A DNA stretch of 64,000 nucleotides, taken from positions 124,001 to 188,000 of the forward strand of contig NZ_JPVQ01000001.1 of the NCBI RefSeq assembly GCF_000772965.1. Direction: 5' to 3'. The stretch's first letter is position 1, and each line of letters opens with the position of its first letter. Source of the stretch: Ureibacillus massiliensis 4400831 = CIP 108448 = CCUG 49529. GTDB taxonomy: Bacteria; Bacillota; Bacilli; Bacillales_A; Planococcaceae. Below, one piece after another: positions 46,227 to 54,782 of the stretch. Both the position numbers and the translations under genes were made by a program. The notes below the pieces were generated by a model that did not search any database, had not been told where the DNA came from, and was given only the letters and a program-made list of their open reading frames with translations.

Positions 46227-46415
46227 ATTGGAAGAAAAATACTAACAAGTTAAAAAGGGACAAATCTTGGTTGTTAAAATGGGGTATGGTTAGATATCCA
46301 TACTCACAAAGGAAGGATTATTACTTAAAACCAGTTATTTGTATAATTTGAGCAATCTGTAAAGACTGTTAAAATTTAATTATATAAAAATATTAAAAGG
46401 AAAAGAGGGATTTCT
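46227..46415. other. Trailer region after the CRISPR array
   Basis: A short frame runs to 46351 (DWKKNTNKLKRDKSWLLKWG and on) but has no start outside the array. It could be the 3' remnant of a gene that the array displaced, or chance. The SLH gene ribosome binding site follows. Confidence 0.35.
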
Positions 46416-47561
46416 ATGAAATCAAATAAGTTTGTCTTAGGTGCTTTGACTTTAGCGGTTATGACACCGGCCATTGTGATTCCAATGACACAATATGCTG
46501 AGGTAACACCAGCGTTTGCATCGGAAAAAGTAGCTTTTTCGAAAATCTTTTCTGATGTTTCGAAGAATAGCGATTATTATGAAACGATTCATCAAATGGC
46601 AGAGAAGGGCATTATTAATGGTTACGAAGATGGCACATTCCGTCCATTAGAGAAAATTTCTCGTCAACATGCAGCAGTATTAATTAATAGTGCGACGGAT
46701 TTACCAAAGACACTACCATTCAAAGCCTTTAAAGATGTACCGCAAAGTCACTATTACTACGATCAAATAAAAGCAGTACAAATGGCTGGTATTTTAGAAG
46801 CGGATGGAAAGGGCAACTTCAACGGTGCGAAAGCCATTACTCGTGGAGAAATGGCAAAAGCCTTAGCAATTGCCTTTGATCTTGAAGTAAAGGCGGATTA
46901 TAGCTTTAAAGATGTACCTGACAGCAATGAATACGCAGAATACATTAAAGCGCTCTATTCAAACGGTGTAGCCGCAGGATATGAAGATGGTACGTTCAAA
47001 CCGAATGAATCATTATCTCGCGTACACTACGCATTATTCATGAACAAAGCGATGAATCTTGATCCAAACTTTGTACCTAAGCCAATTGAGGAAGATACGA
47101 CAACTCAACCTCCTAATCCAGTTGGTTCTTTATTAGTAGTACAAATGCCATCTAATGTAGCACCGGGTCAAAGCTATCCATTATATGATAAATTAGTTGA
47201 AATGGACTGGAAAGATAGATTTCCATTACCAGCAGGTTACTCTGATATGAAACCAGCCGAATATGTTGCGATGTTAGATGTAGAACAAGAGAAGTTATTA
47301 GTTGAAAATAAACACCTTACACATCTTACTTTTCATTTAAATAAGGGGTTACTTGAGACATCTAAATCTACTCCAGAAGAAGCTTTAGCAAGAACTGCTG
47401 GATGGATGGGACTTACTGTTGATGAATTGAAATATGCTATTAATGAAGCAACCAGAACAGGTAAAGTAATTGATGGAGGAACGTTTTCATTATATTTTGA
47501 TTTTACAGGATATGCTATTGTAACAACATACAGAGAGCCTGGACTACCACCTGTAGAATAA
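46416..47561 (+). CDS. SLH-domain surface protein
   Basis: 381 residues. Signal peptide (MKSNKFVLGALTLAVMTPAI..., cut near AFA-SEK), then three SLH domains at about 40-95, 100-155 and 160-215 (FSDVSKNSDYYETIHQMAEKG, FKDVPQSHYYYDQIKAV, FKDVPDSNEYAEYIKALYSNG), each with the ITRGE/ISRQ-type turn. The ~150-residue C-terminal part is not recognised. SLH domains bind pyruvylated wall polysaccharide. GAGGG upstream; it probably forms an operon with the next gene, which starts 18 nt after. Confidence 0.92.
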   Translation: MKSNKFVLGALTLAVMTPAIVIPMTQYAEVTPAFASEKVAFSKIFSDVSKNSDYYETIHQMAEKGIINGYEDGTFRPLEKISRQHAAVLINSATDLPKTLPFKAFKDVPQSHYYYDQIKAVQMAGILEADGKGNFNGAKAITRGEMAKALAIAFDLEVKADYSFKDVPDSNEYAEYIKALYSNGVAAGYEDGTFKPNESLSRVHYALFMNKAMNLDPNFVPKPIEEDTTTQPPNPVGSLLVVQMPSNVAPGQSYPLYDKLVEMDWKDRFPLPAGYSDMKPAEYVAMLDVEQEKLLVENKHLTHLTFHLNKGLLETSKSTPEEALARTAGWMGLTVDELKYAINEATRTGKVIDGGTFSLYFDFTGYAIVTTYREPGLPPVE

Positions 47562-47579
47562 AGAAGAGAGGCTGATATA

Positions 47580-49913
47580 ATGAATAAAATAATTCTAGAA
47601 GCAGCTGTATTATCTTCATTTTTTCTTTTAATTATCAGTTTTCATTCTATAGAAGCAAGTGCGGAAAGTGTAACAATAGATGGGATTTTAATGCACGATG
47701 ATGTAAATAAAGACAACCCTGAAGACGAACCTCAATCATATGAAGCTGTTGAGAAATTGTTTAATGAAAGGCCAGAAGATAGAACTGGTTACAGTTTAAC
47801 ATTGTACAGGTGTACTCCAGGATCATCAGATCCTGGAGGATGGTATCCTGAGAATGTATACCAAACAGCTGATGCTTCAGAAAATCCAAAATGGTATGAC
47901 CCTGCTCAATATAAAGATATAATTATTGAGAAAACAGATCAAGAAACCTATGATGCTCTTATAGCTTCTGGTGAAATGTTTAGATACGACGCTGACAACG
48001 GATACAATTCTATAAACGGAACTCCATTTGACACAAGAGTAGAGAGATATCCTTGTCCTTATGAAGGAGCAACAGCATATCATTATAACAATAATGAATT
48101 CTATCTTACAGTAACATTTGAAATGCCTGATGATAATCCAGGAGGTGGAGATGGTGGTAACGGGCCAGCTTGTCATGTTACTACCTCTACTCAGGCTACT
48201 GATACAATTGAAAGTGATTCAAAGGACATGGATACCGATCCAATCGGAGAAATCAATGAAGATGATAGTAGTGGAAGTAACATATTTAACGTGATGGATT
48301 ACTCCATTCCCACCGATGAGTACCTCGACACCTATGGGGAAACCAAGCGGTATTTAATGGATTACAAATTTCAAAAATACGAGGGAACGATTACCTATAC
48401 AGTGGAAGTAGATAGGAATTATAACCTCAAATGGAAAACCTCTTATACTTGTGGTAGTGATGAAAATCCAAGAACATGTTGGGAATCTCATTCAGATAAA
48501 GACCATAAAATGTTATCGTTTAAAGACACCTATAATTATTCGTTCTGGCAAATTGGTCATTTAGTATTTTATGAGTTTGATAACTTTGAATTTGACAATT
48601 ATGCGTTACCAAATCAACATGTAACAGTCATAAACAATGAACATGAAACAGCTATTGATGCCGTTCACTCGGCAATTTGGGAAAAACACGTACAAGTACA
48701 GCCTTGTAACAATGTCACACTATCAACAAAGACGGTAGACCTTGGTAAAAGTAACCGTAAACCAAGTAGTGGAAGTGATTACTTCACATCGAGTGAAAAG
48801 ATAGAATTTGAAGAAGCAGCCGAACGTCACACACGACAACCCGAAGTGACAAATGACTTTGTGGAACTAGAAACAGAATCAGATCGTGATGAAACGCGCG
48901 GTGGCGAAAAAATCAACGACCAAGATATTGATTTAGAAGATTACCGAGAAATACACATGAGCGATGAAGAAGCAGTTTGTAACGGGACAACGAATCTTTT
49001 AGATGATTCCCCAATGGATTGCTTTACGGAAGATGCAACAGAACTTCCAAGCTCTGATATTGTTGATCTTTATCGAAACGGCTATTACATAGATGCTGAA
49101 AAAGTAAATAACTATAAGACACGTAGCGAAATTACAGCAAACTATGAAAGAATTATTAATATCAATAAATCACCATCAAGAACGAAATCGTTTACGAATG
49201 ATTCCGATGGACGAGATATTAATACCGTAACCGTCCATACACCGGTTGTGATGTATTCAAGGTCATCTGACGATAAGGAACATGACCAACGAATTAATCC
49301 ACCGCTGCGTTCCACACCAGCCAATCCTGATATAGATCGACATGCGTATATCCTTGATCGACCGTTTACCGTTTGGTTGCCAACAAATGGACAGCATTTA
49401 GATTATCCAGGATATGGGGAACGAGATTACTTGAAGTATTATAAAAATAAACAAGTAAAATTTCCATTTGATGTGTACTCAGAAACAAAAGCGGCTTTCT
49501 ATCCAGCAAATACATGGATTAACGTACCGCCCGATATGCAACAAGTAACATTTTTCTTACCGGTATGGGTACCAGAAGGAGAATATACGGTAGATTATCG
49601 AGCCTTTGCGATCAATTATCCAGGAGCAACGTATCCATATGAGGTAGCAGAAGGTGGAGAACAGCACGAAAAGAACACAACGATACCAAATAGTGAATAC
49701 AACGTACCGCCTGCAGGAACGCAATCAGCTGCTCATACCGTATATGATTCTATTGAAGTCGATGTGGTGGGAAGATTATATGACTTCCATATTACCGATA
49801 TCATGGATTACAACTGGAAAAACACATTCCGTAATCAAGATGGGTTAACACCGACAGGAAATTCATATTGGGTAGGATTGAATGGAATTGACGGACAATT
49901 CTCTTTAGGATAA
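47580..49913 (+). CDS. Secreted DUF5704-like protein, probably truncated
   Basis: 777 residues with a signal peptide (residues 1-29, ending SAES), a Gly-rich linker (GGGDGGNG, ~197) and an acidic, Asp/Glu/Thr-rich body. The pattern DRPFTVWLPTNGQHLDYPGYGERDY, PVWVPEGEYTVDYRAFAINYPG and VGRLYDFHITDIMDYNWKNTFR fits DUF5704 surface proteins. Those usually continue past the NGIDG motif; here the chain stops eight residues after VGLNGIDG, suggesting C-terminal loss. Cotranscribed with the SLH protein, so it may be part of the same surface structure. Function unknown. Confidence 0.75.
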   Translation: MNKIILEAAVLSSFFLLIISFHSIEASAESVTIDGILMHDDVNKDNPEDEPQSYEAVEKLFNERPEDRTGYSLTLYRCTPGSSDPGGWYPENVYQTADASENPKWYDPAQYKDIIIEKTDQETYDALIASGEMFRYDADNGYNSINGTPFDTRVERYPCPYEGATAYHYNNNEFYLTVTFEMPDDNPGGGDGGNGPACHVTTSTQATDTIESDSKDMDTDPIGEINEDDSSGSNIFNVMDYSIPTDEYLDTYGETKRYLMDYKFQKYEGTITYTVEVDRNYNLKWKTSYTCGSDENPRTCWESHSDKDHKMLSFKDTYNYSFWQIGHLVFYEFDNFEFDNYALPNQHVTVINNEHETAIDAVHSAIWEKHVQVQPCNNVTLSTKTVDLGKSNRKPSSGSDYFTSSEKIEFEEAAERHTRQPEVTNDFVELETESDRDETRGGEKINDQDIDLEDYREIHMSDEEAVCNGTTNLLDDSPMDCFTEDATELPSSDIVDLYRNGYYIDAEKVNNYKTRSEITANYERIININKSPSRTKSFTNDSDGRDINTVTVHTPVVMYSRSSDDKEHDQRINPPLRSTPANPDIDRHAYILDRPFTVWLPTNGQHLDYPGYGERDYLKYYKNKQVKFPFDVYSETKAAFYPANTWINVPPDMQQVTFFLPVWVPEGEYTVDYRAFAINYPGATYPYEVAEGGEQHEKNTTIPNSEYNVPPAGTQSAAHTVYDSIEVDVVGRLYDFHITDIMDYNWKNTFRNQDGLTPTGNSYWVGLNGIDGQFSLG

Positions 49914-50388
49914 GGAAGATAAGGAGCTAGGGTTAGATACATTTATTCGAATAGCAGTGATAAATATCGTTCTAATAGAGTAGCGCCGGGGTGATTCTTT
50001 CTAGAATGTGGTCTATCGAGGTGTGAGTTATACGTGTTTTCTGGCATTGGATGAAATGAAAAAGCTTCTACATAATATATCTGCAATTATTTTAAGAAGA
50101 ATGTTTATTTAATCAAGAACTCATTTAGCTTTTTTCTGGAGAAGGGATGAAGTGTAAGTAAACTTTTTAGTATGTGACGAACTTTTCAATATGTTTTTGA
50201 TATGAACAGGCAAACCATTTGCGTGACAAGACCACTAGTTCAAATGGTTATGATTATTTATTCTTAACCAATCCCATTTCTGGTATTATCTTTATATCCA
50301 TTTCTGACCATTTTATTCCTCGCCAAATCTGCTACAATATGTAAAGTGCGCATTCCCATAGTTAAACGTATAAAAGGAGTTTTAAAAA
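49914..50388. other. Intergenic stretch after the DUF5704 gene
   Basis: 475 bp with no convincing frame and no repeat of the lost C-terminus in any frame that I can see. An extended -10 (TGCTACAAT, 50330-50338) may drive the next gene. Otherwise empty. Confidence 0.45.
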
Positions 50389-51264
50389 ATGAATTTCAAA
50401 CAACTAGGTAAACTTTTCGCCTTAAGTTTTGCCACGGTATCGATTCTCGCGGCGTGTGGTAATAATGAAACGGCGACTGAAAATGAGCAGCCAGAAAAAG
50501 TACAAGAAACACAGGATGTTACAAAAATCAAAGTAGCCTTTGCACAAGCGGCAAAGCCAATTACATATGTAGATGAGAATGGAAATCCTGCGGGATATGA
50601 TGTCGAAGCGATGATGTTAGTGGATGAGGCGTTAGAGGATTACGAATTTGAATTTGTTCCGACAACAGATGAAGACCTATTTATCGGTGTTGAGCAAGGG
50701 AAATATCAAGTGGGTGTGAAAAATGCTTTCTACACAGAAGAACGTGAAGAAAATTTCCTATTCCCAAAAGAGTTTCTTGGTTTAAGCAGTGCTGGGTTGT
50801 TATTACCTGCTGATCAATCCAATATTAAAAACTTAAGTGATTTTGCAACTTCTGAAATGACATTAGCACCGATTGCAGCAAGCAGCGCTCAATATACACT
50901 TGTTGCTGACTATAATGAAGCAAACCCATTTAACGAAGTGGAGCTTGAAGCTGGTGAAGAGTTCAATTTAGACGTTGTGCAATGGGTCAACGAAGGTCGT
51001 GCGGATGGAGCAATCACTATTGAAGCGTTATATACAGCACAAGTTTTAGATGAAAACGGTCCGTACTATGAGTTTAAAGATGACCTTGTTTACAATGAGT
51101 TTGCCGTAATCAAAACTTGGCCTTTATTCAACAAAGAACAAGAACAATTCGCTGCTGCTTATGACGAAGCGATTAAAGAAATCCGTGAATCAGGTGCTCT
51201 AAGTGAACTAATGGAAAAACACTATGGCAAAGATTTATTCCCGTTATTAGAGCAAGTAAATTAA
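50389..51264 (+). CDS. Amino-acid ABC transporter solute-binding lipoprotein
   Basis: 291 residues. Lipobox LAAC with C23, then a type 3 extracellular solute-binding fold (KPITYVDENGNPAGYDVEAM, FEFVPTTDEDLFIGVEQGKYQVGV, and WVNEGRADGAI). Polar amino acids or cystine are the usual ligands. No permease or ATPase gene is adjacent, so it is an orphan that must use a transporter from elsewhere. GGAG upstream of the ATG, own terminator. Confidence 0.87.
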   Translation: MNFKQLGKLFALSFATVSILAACGNNETATENEQPEKVQETQDVTKIKVAFAQAAKPITYVDENGNPAGYDVEAMMLVDEALEDYEFEFVPTTDEDLFIGVEQGKYQVGVKNAFYTEEREENFLFPKEFLGLSSAGLLLPADQSNIKNLSDFATSEMTLAPIAASSAQYTLVADYNEANPFNEVELEAGEEFNLDVVQWVNEGRADGAITIEALYTAQVLDENGPYYEFKDDLVYNEFAVIKTWPLFNKEQEQFAAAYDEAIKEIRESGALSELMEKHYGKDLFPLLEQVN

Positions 51265-51280
51265 ACAAATCTTTACGAAT

Positions 51281-51312
51281 TAGAGTAGAAGGAGTTTTCT
51301 TTCTGCTCTTTT
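51281..51312 (+). terminator. Terminator of the solute-binding gene
   Basis: AGAGTAGAA pairs with TTCTGCTCT (one mismatch), followed by TTTTT. Confidence 0.7.
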
Positions 51313-51464
51313 TATTTAGAAACCTTCAGCTCGTTGTAAACCGAAAAGGCTTCACAGTATATTTAGTTGAAACGAAATAAAAATAGTTAGAGAAGTCCAT
51401 TTGATTTTCCTTAATCATTTTTCGCTTTATAATGGATATATTAGGAATTTGAGGGGGAGAGTGT

Positions 51465-52007
51465 ATGGCGAAAGAAGCTTTGATTATCGTCGATATGAGT
51501 AATGATTTTGTAGCGGATGATGGGAGTTTAACAGCGGGAAAACCTGCTCAAGAGATTGTCCCATATATTATTGAAACGGCAAATGAATTTCTGAGCCGTG
51601 ATCAAGTGGTTGTAGTCGCAATGGATGCCCATCAAGAAAATGACCAACACTTTGAACTTTGGCCAGCGCATAATGTGGTAGGTACTTTCGGCCAACAGCT
51701 TTATGGTGACCTTATGACTTGGTATCAAGAACATGAAGCAAATTCCAACGTTATGATGCAGCCGAAATCGAATTACAATGCGTTCTTTAATACGAACTTA
51801 GCTGAAAAATTGCGTGCACTTGATGTTGAAAAAGTCCATGTTGTGGGTGTTTGCACGGATATTTGCGACTTCTTAACCGTTGCTGGTGCAGATGCAGAAG
51901 GATTTAAAACCGCTATCCACAAAAGAGGAACAGCAACCTTCACAGATTTAGGAGAAACATTTGTCAATCATATGAAAACATGCTTTTTTACTGAGATAGT
52001 AGAGTAA
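51465..52007 (+). CDS. Isochorismatase-family cysteine hydrolase, nicotinamidase-like
   Basis: 180 residues. Catalytic triad D10 (IIVDMSNDF), K101 (QPKSNYNAF) and C134 (VGVCTDICDFL); metal ligands probably D54, H56 and H62 (DAHQENDQHF). The FELWPAHNV and cis-peptide VVGV patterns fit nicotinamidase/PncA-like amidases of Bacillales. It would convert nicotinamide to nicotinate in NAD salvage if the assignment is right. GGGGGAG upstream, own terminator. Confidence 0.87.
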   Translation: MAKEALIIVDMSNDFVADDGSLTAGKPAQEIVPYIIETANEFLSRDQVVVVAMDAHQENDQHFELWPAHNVVGTFGQQLYGDLMTWYQEHEANSNVMMQPKSNYNAFFNTNLAEKLRALDVEKVHVVGVCTDICDFLTVAGADAEGFKTAIHKRGTATFTDLGETFVNHMKTCFFTEIVE

Positions 52008-52011
52008 TTAT

Positions 52012-52053
52012 ATTAGAGTTGAGTCTATAACTTATGGCTCAACTCTATTTTTC
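52012..52053 (+). terminator. Terminator of the hydrolase gene
   Basis: AGAGTTGAG pairs perfectly with CTCAACTCT, then ATTTTTC. Confidence 0.75.
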
Positions 52054-52094
52054 TAATGTAAATAATTGAAACGTACATGGCGTTTAAAAATACT

Positions 52095-52408
52095 TCAGTC
52101 GTGAAAAATATTAAGTTTCTTTAATAAGTTTTCGGATTTTCTTTTTTCATGCTGTAGATTTTTGCCTGATAGATAATCAACAGTTTCTTGTGTTTCAGTT
52201 AGCTCTACACGTAGACCATCCATTTTTTCTCTAGACGGTCAAATCGCTCATTCATCGTGTTTTCAAGTTGGTCAACGCGATTTTCTAATTTCTCCATACG
52301 AGTCTCAAAACTCCCCATTCGATTTTCTAAAGAATCGAATCGTCCATTCATCTCTGTTGAAAAAATTTTCAGTGCATTTAATACTTCTTGTAATTCATGC
52401 TTTTCCAT
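52095..52408 (-). pseudogene. SOS-associated coiled-coil gene with frameshift at an A6 run
   Basis: ATG 52408 (AGGAG upstream) encodes a heptad-rich protein (FDSLENRMGSFETRMEKLENRV...). The first frame ends at 52205, but after the six-A run (six T on plus, 52223-52228) the adjacent frame reads on (MDGLRVELTETQETVDYLSG...) to a stop at 52095-52097, giving about 104 residues. One base lost from the run explains it. A LexA-type box lies 64 bp upstream. Could be slippage on the homopolymer, decay, or a base-call error. Function unknown. Confidence 0.65.
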
Positions 52409-52471
52409 TCAATTATCACTCCTACTTCAAAATTATCATTCATATTTTTGTGTTTTAAGGAATAATATCAA

Positions 52472-52483
52472 GAACGTTTGTTC
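52472..52483 (-). promoter_or_regulatory. LexA-type SOS box, leftward gene
   Basis: GAACGTTTGTTC, close to the Bacillus LexA consensus (GAAC, four bases, GTTC). It lies upstream of the coiled-coil gene on the minus strand. Confidence 0.75.
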
Positions 52484-52610
52484 CTATTGTAAAACGGATT
52501 GAAAAATTTGTAAAGTACGATGTTCCTCTTTAGTTTTCGATTCAACTTTTCTCCAAACCCCAAATAATACCACTTGCCGTCTCAATTATCTCATTTTAAA
52601 ATGAATATAA

Positions 52611-52636
52611 GAACGTTTGTTCGCGTACACTATAAT
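52611..52636 (+). promoter_or_regulatory. SOS box and -10 of the Y-family polymerase gene
   Basis: An identical GAACGTTTGTTC at 52611-52622 directly precedes a TATAAT at 52631-52636, so LexA would cover the promoter. The gene starts at 52660. Confidence 0.82.
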
Positions 52637-52659
52637 GAAATATTTTGGAGGTGTGTTTG

Positions 52660-53973
52660 ATGCATGCAAGTAGTTTGAATGAATATGATACAGATTTTTG
52701 GCAGAAGGATTCTTTCTCTATATATAAAAATGCACCAGATCGACCGATTATTTGTATCGATATGAGGTGTTTTTATGCAAGTTGTATGGCAATGTTGGAA
52801 AATCTTGATCCGATGCAAGTGCCGATAGCCGTTGTCGGAAATTTTCAGCAAAAGGGAAGTGTTGTCCTAGCTGCATCGCCACCAATGAAAAAACGTTTCG
52901 GAATTAAAACGGGATCACGTCTTTATGAAATACCAAAACATCCTGATATTAAATTATTCGAGCCGAAAATGGAGTTTTTTGTTCAAATGTCAATGGCGAT
53001 TACAGATTTAATTAATCAGTATGTGCCAAAAGAGGCTATTCATGTCTACAGTGTAGATGAAAGCTTTATTGATTTATCGGGTACGGAAAAGCTTTGGGGT
53101 CCACCTGAAGAGACAGCAAAACGTATTCAGTATAATATTTTTAATCAATTCCAAATTCAAAGTGCGGTTGGGATGGGGCCGAATATGCTGATGGCAAAGC
53201 TTGCCCTTGATATAGATGCAAAGAAAACAGGTTTTGCGAAATGGACGTACGAGGATGTTCCGAAAAAGCTATGGCCAGTTTCGCCACTTTCTGAAATGTG
53301 GGGAATTGGTAGACGGACAGAGCGCTCCTTAAATAATATGGGCATTTTTAAAGTGGGGGATTTAGCGAACGCAGATTTGAAAATGCTAGAGGATCGTTTC
53401 GGTATTATGGGAAATCAACTGTATTACCATGCATGGGGTATTGATTTATCGCCAATTGGAGCACCGCTTGTACAAGGGCAAATTAGCTTTGGAAAAGGGC
53501 AAATGCTCATGCGTGATTATCGTCATCGTGAAGAAATTTTAACGGTTATTTTAGAAATGTGTGAAGATGTAGCAAGACGTGCAAGGGAAGCATATCAGAT
53601 TGGCAGAACAATTACTCTTGGTGTTACTTATAGTAAAGATACCTTTGGAGGAGGATTCCATCGCGCGCGAACAATCGATGAACCGACAAATGACACGATG
53701 ATAATTTATAAAGTGTGTAAGGAACTGCTCGATGAATTCTACGCAGAAAGACCAGTACGACATATTGATATTAGTCTTTCGAAATTGGAATCAGAACACT
53801 CTATGCAGCTCAGTTTGTTTGATGAAATGAAATGGAAGAAGCGGAAGCTTGGCGCTACGATGGACTCTTTACGTTCAAAGCATGGAGCCACTGCTGTGTT
53901 GCGGGCGGTATCATTTACAGATGCAGGCACTGCTGTAGCGCGTGCTCAATTATTGGGAGGGCATAAGAAATAA
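52660..53973 (+). CDS. Y-family DNA polymerase, UvrX/YqjW type
   Basis: About 437 residues from ATG 52660 (GGAGGTG upstream). Palm motif ICIDMRCFYASCMAML with the first catalytic Asp, then YSVDESFIDLSG with the second acidic pair, a helix-hairpin-helix region (WGIGRRTERSLNNMGIFKVGDLA) and a little-finger domain. QLSLF near the C-terminus is a beta-clamp binding peptide. It performs lesion bypass and is induced by LexA release. Closest to UvrX/YqjW by length and by the following YolD gene. Confidence 0.93.
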   Translation: MHASSLNEYDTDFWQKDSFSIYKNAPDRPIICIDMRCFYASCMAMLENLDPMQVPIAVVGNFQQKGSVVLAASPPMKKRFGIKTGSRLYEIPKHPDIKLFEPKMEFFVQMSMAITDLINQYVPKEAIHVYSVDESFIDLSGTEKLWGPPEETAKRIQYNIFNQFQIQSAVGMGPNMLMAKLALDIDAKKTGFAKWTYEDVPKKLWPVSPLSEMWGIGRRTERSLNNMGIFKVGDLANADLKMLEDRFGIMGNQLYYHAWGIDLSPIGAPLVQGQISFGKGQMLMRDYRHREEILTVILEMCEDVARRAREAYQIGRTITLGVTYSKDTFGGGFHRARTIDEPTNDTMIIYKVCKELLDEFYAERPVRHIDISLSKLESEHSMQLSLFDEMKWKKRKLGATMDSLRSKHGATAVLRAVSFTDAGTAVARAQLLGGHKK

Positions 53974-54024
53974 GGGGGTTTTGCGAAATTCGAGGGGTGC
54001 TTGAATTGAGTTCCTTTTACTGGG

Positions 54025-54255
54025 AATACTCGCGGGTTGATCCAAAATACTCGCGCTTTTCGGAGGAATACTCGCGGGTTGATCCAAAATACTCGCACTT
54101 TTCGGAGGAATACTCGCGGGTTGATCCAAAATACTCGCGGGTTTCGGACAAATACTCGCACTTTTTCCGAAAATACTCGCGTCTCAGACCAAAATACTCG
54201 CACTTTTCGCACAAGATATCATACTTCGCCCGAAAATATTCTCGCACCCAAAACA
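54025..54255. repeat. 21-bp tandem repeat, about 11 units
   Basis: AATACTCGC recurs at 54025, 54046, 54067, 54088, 54109, 54130, 54151, 54172 and 54193, exactly 21 bp apart; two more units (54214, 54235) are decayed. Two unit types, one ending GGTTGATCC and one ending TTTTCGGAGG, alternate at the start, giving a 42-bp higher order. As 21 is a multiple of three, frames stay open on both strands; none has a ribosome binding site, so I do not call a gene. It lies between the polymerase and yolD genes. Confidence 0.95.
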
Positions 54256-54298
54256 TCCACACCTCCCCGCATCCCTAATAAAAAAGAGGTGATGAACA

Positions 54299-54625
54299 AT
54301 GATTCGAGATCGGGGGAATATTAAATGGAATGCCATGATGCTGCCAGAGCATGTGAAGCTGTTACGTGAATGGAAGGCACAGGACGAATACGTAAAAAAG
54401 CCGGAACTTGATGAATGGACGTTACAGGAGCTAAGTGAACAATTGCAAAGAGCTTACACCCAGAAAACTGAAGTAGAGCTAAAGGTTTGGGAAGAAAAGC
54501 AAATTTATAAAACAACAGGTGTCATTCACAAGTTAAATACCCAAAGCGGTAAATTTTATTTAGAAGATGGTCGTTCCTTTTCGTTTCAGTCCATTGTTGA
54601 TATTTCATTAAATTTAATTGAATAA
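54299..54625 (+). CDS. YolD-like family protein
   Basis: 108 residues. IRDRGNIKWNAMMLPEHVKLLREW at the N-terminus and the C-terminal beta pattern (GVIHKLNTQSGKFYLEDGRSFSFQSIVDI) fit the YolD family, small proteins encoded after UvrX-type polymerases in Bacillus (uvrX-yolD, yqjW-yqjX). GAGGTG upstream of ATG 54299. Probably SOS-induced as the second gene, if transcription crosses the 325-bp repeat-bearing gap. Function: thought to be linked to translesion synthesis, unproven. Confidence 0.85.
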   Translation: MIRDRGNIKWNAMMLPEHVKLLREWKAQDEYVKKPELDEWTLQELSEQLQRAYTQKTEVELKVWEEKQIYKTTGVIHKLNTQSGKFYLEDGRSFSFQSIVDISLNLIE

Positions 54626-54782
54626 AGCACCATATGAAGTCAGAGCCTCTTTAAAAAAACATCGTCAACAGTCTCCTTTTTAATTACTTTATATAGGCGT
54701 ATTGCATATGATAGGTTGATTAGTTTTGGACGGAATTTCTCCAATAAGGAAAACATATTCCATCAACCTAGGAGGAGACGAC

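Noticed and set aside
46163-46351. Frame of 62 residues starting inside the CRISPR array
   Set aside because: Its start and first third are spacer and repeat sequence. The part after the array may be a gene remnant but has no start signal.
53946-54278. Open frames on both strands across the 21-bp repeat (heptad YSRxDPK-like and VRVFWINP-like proteins)
   Set aside because: They exist only because the repeat period is a multiple of three; no ribosome binding site or start fits, and both strands look equally open.
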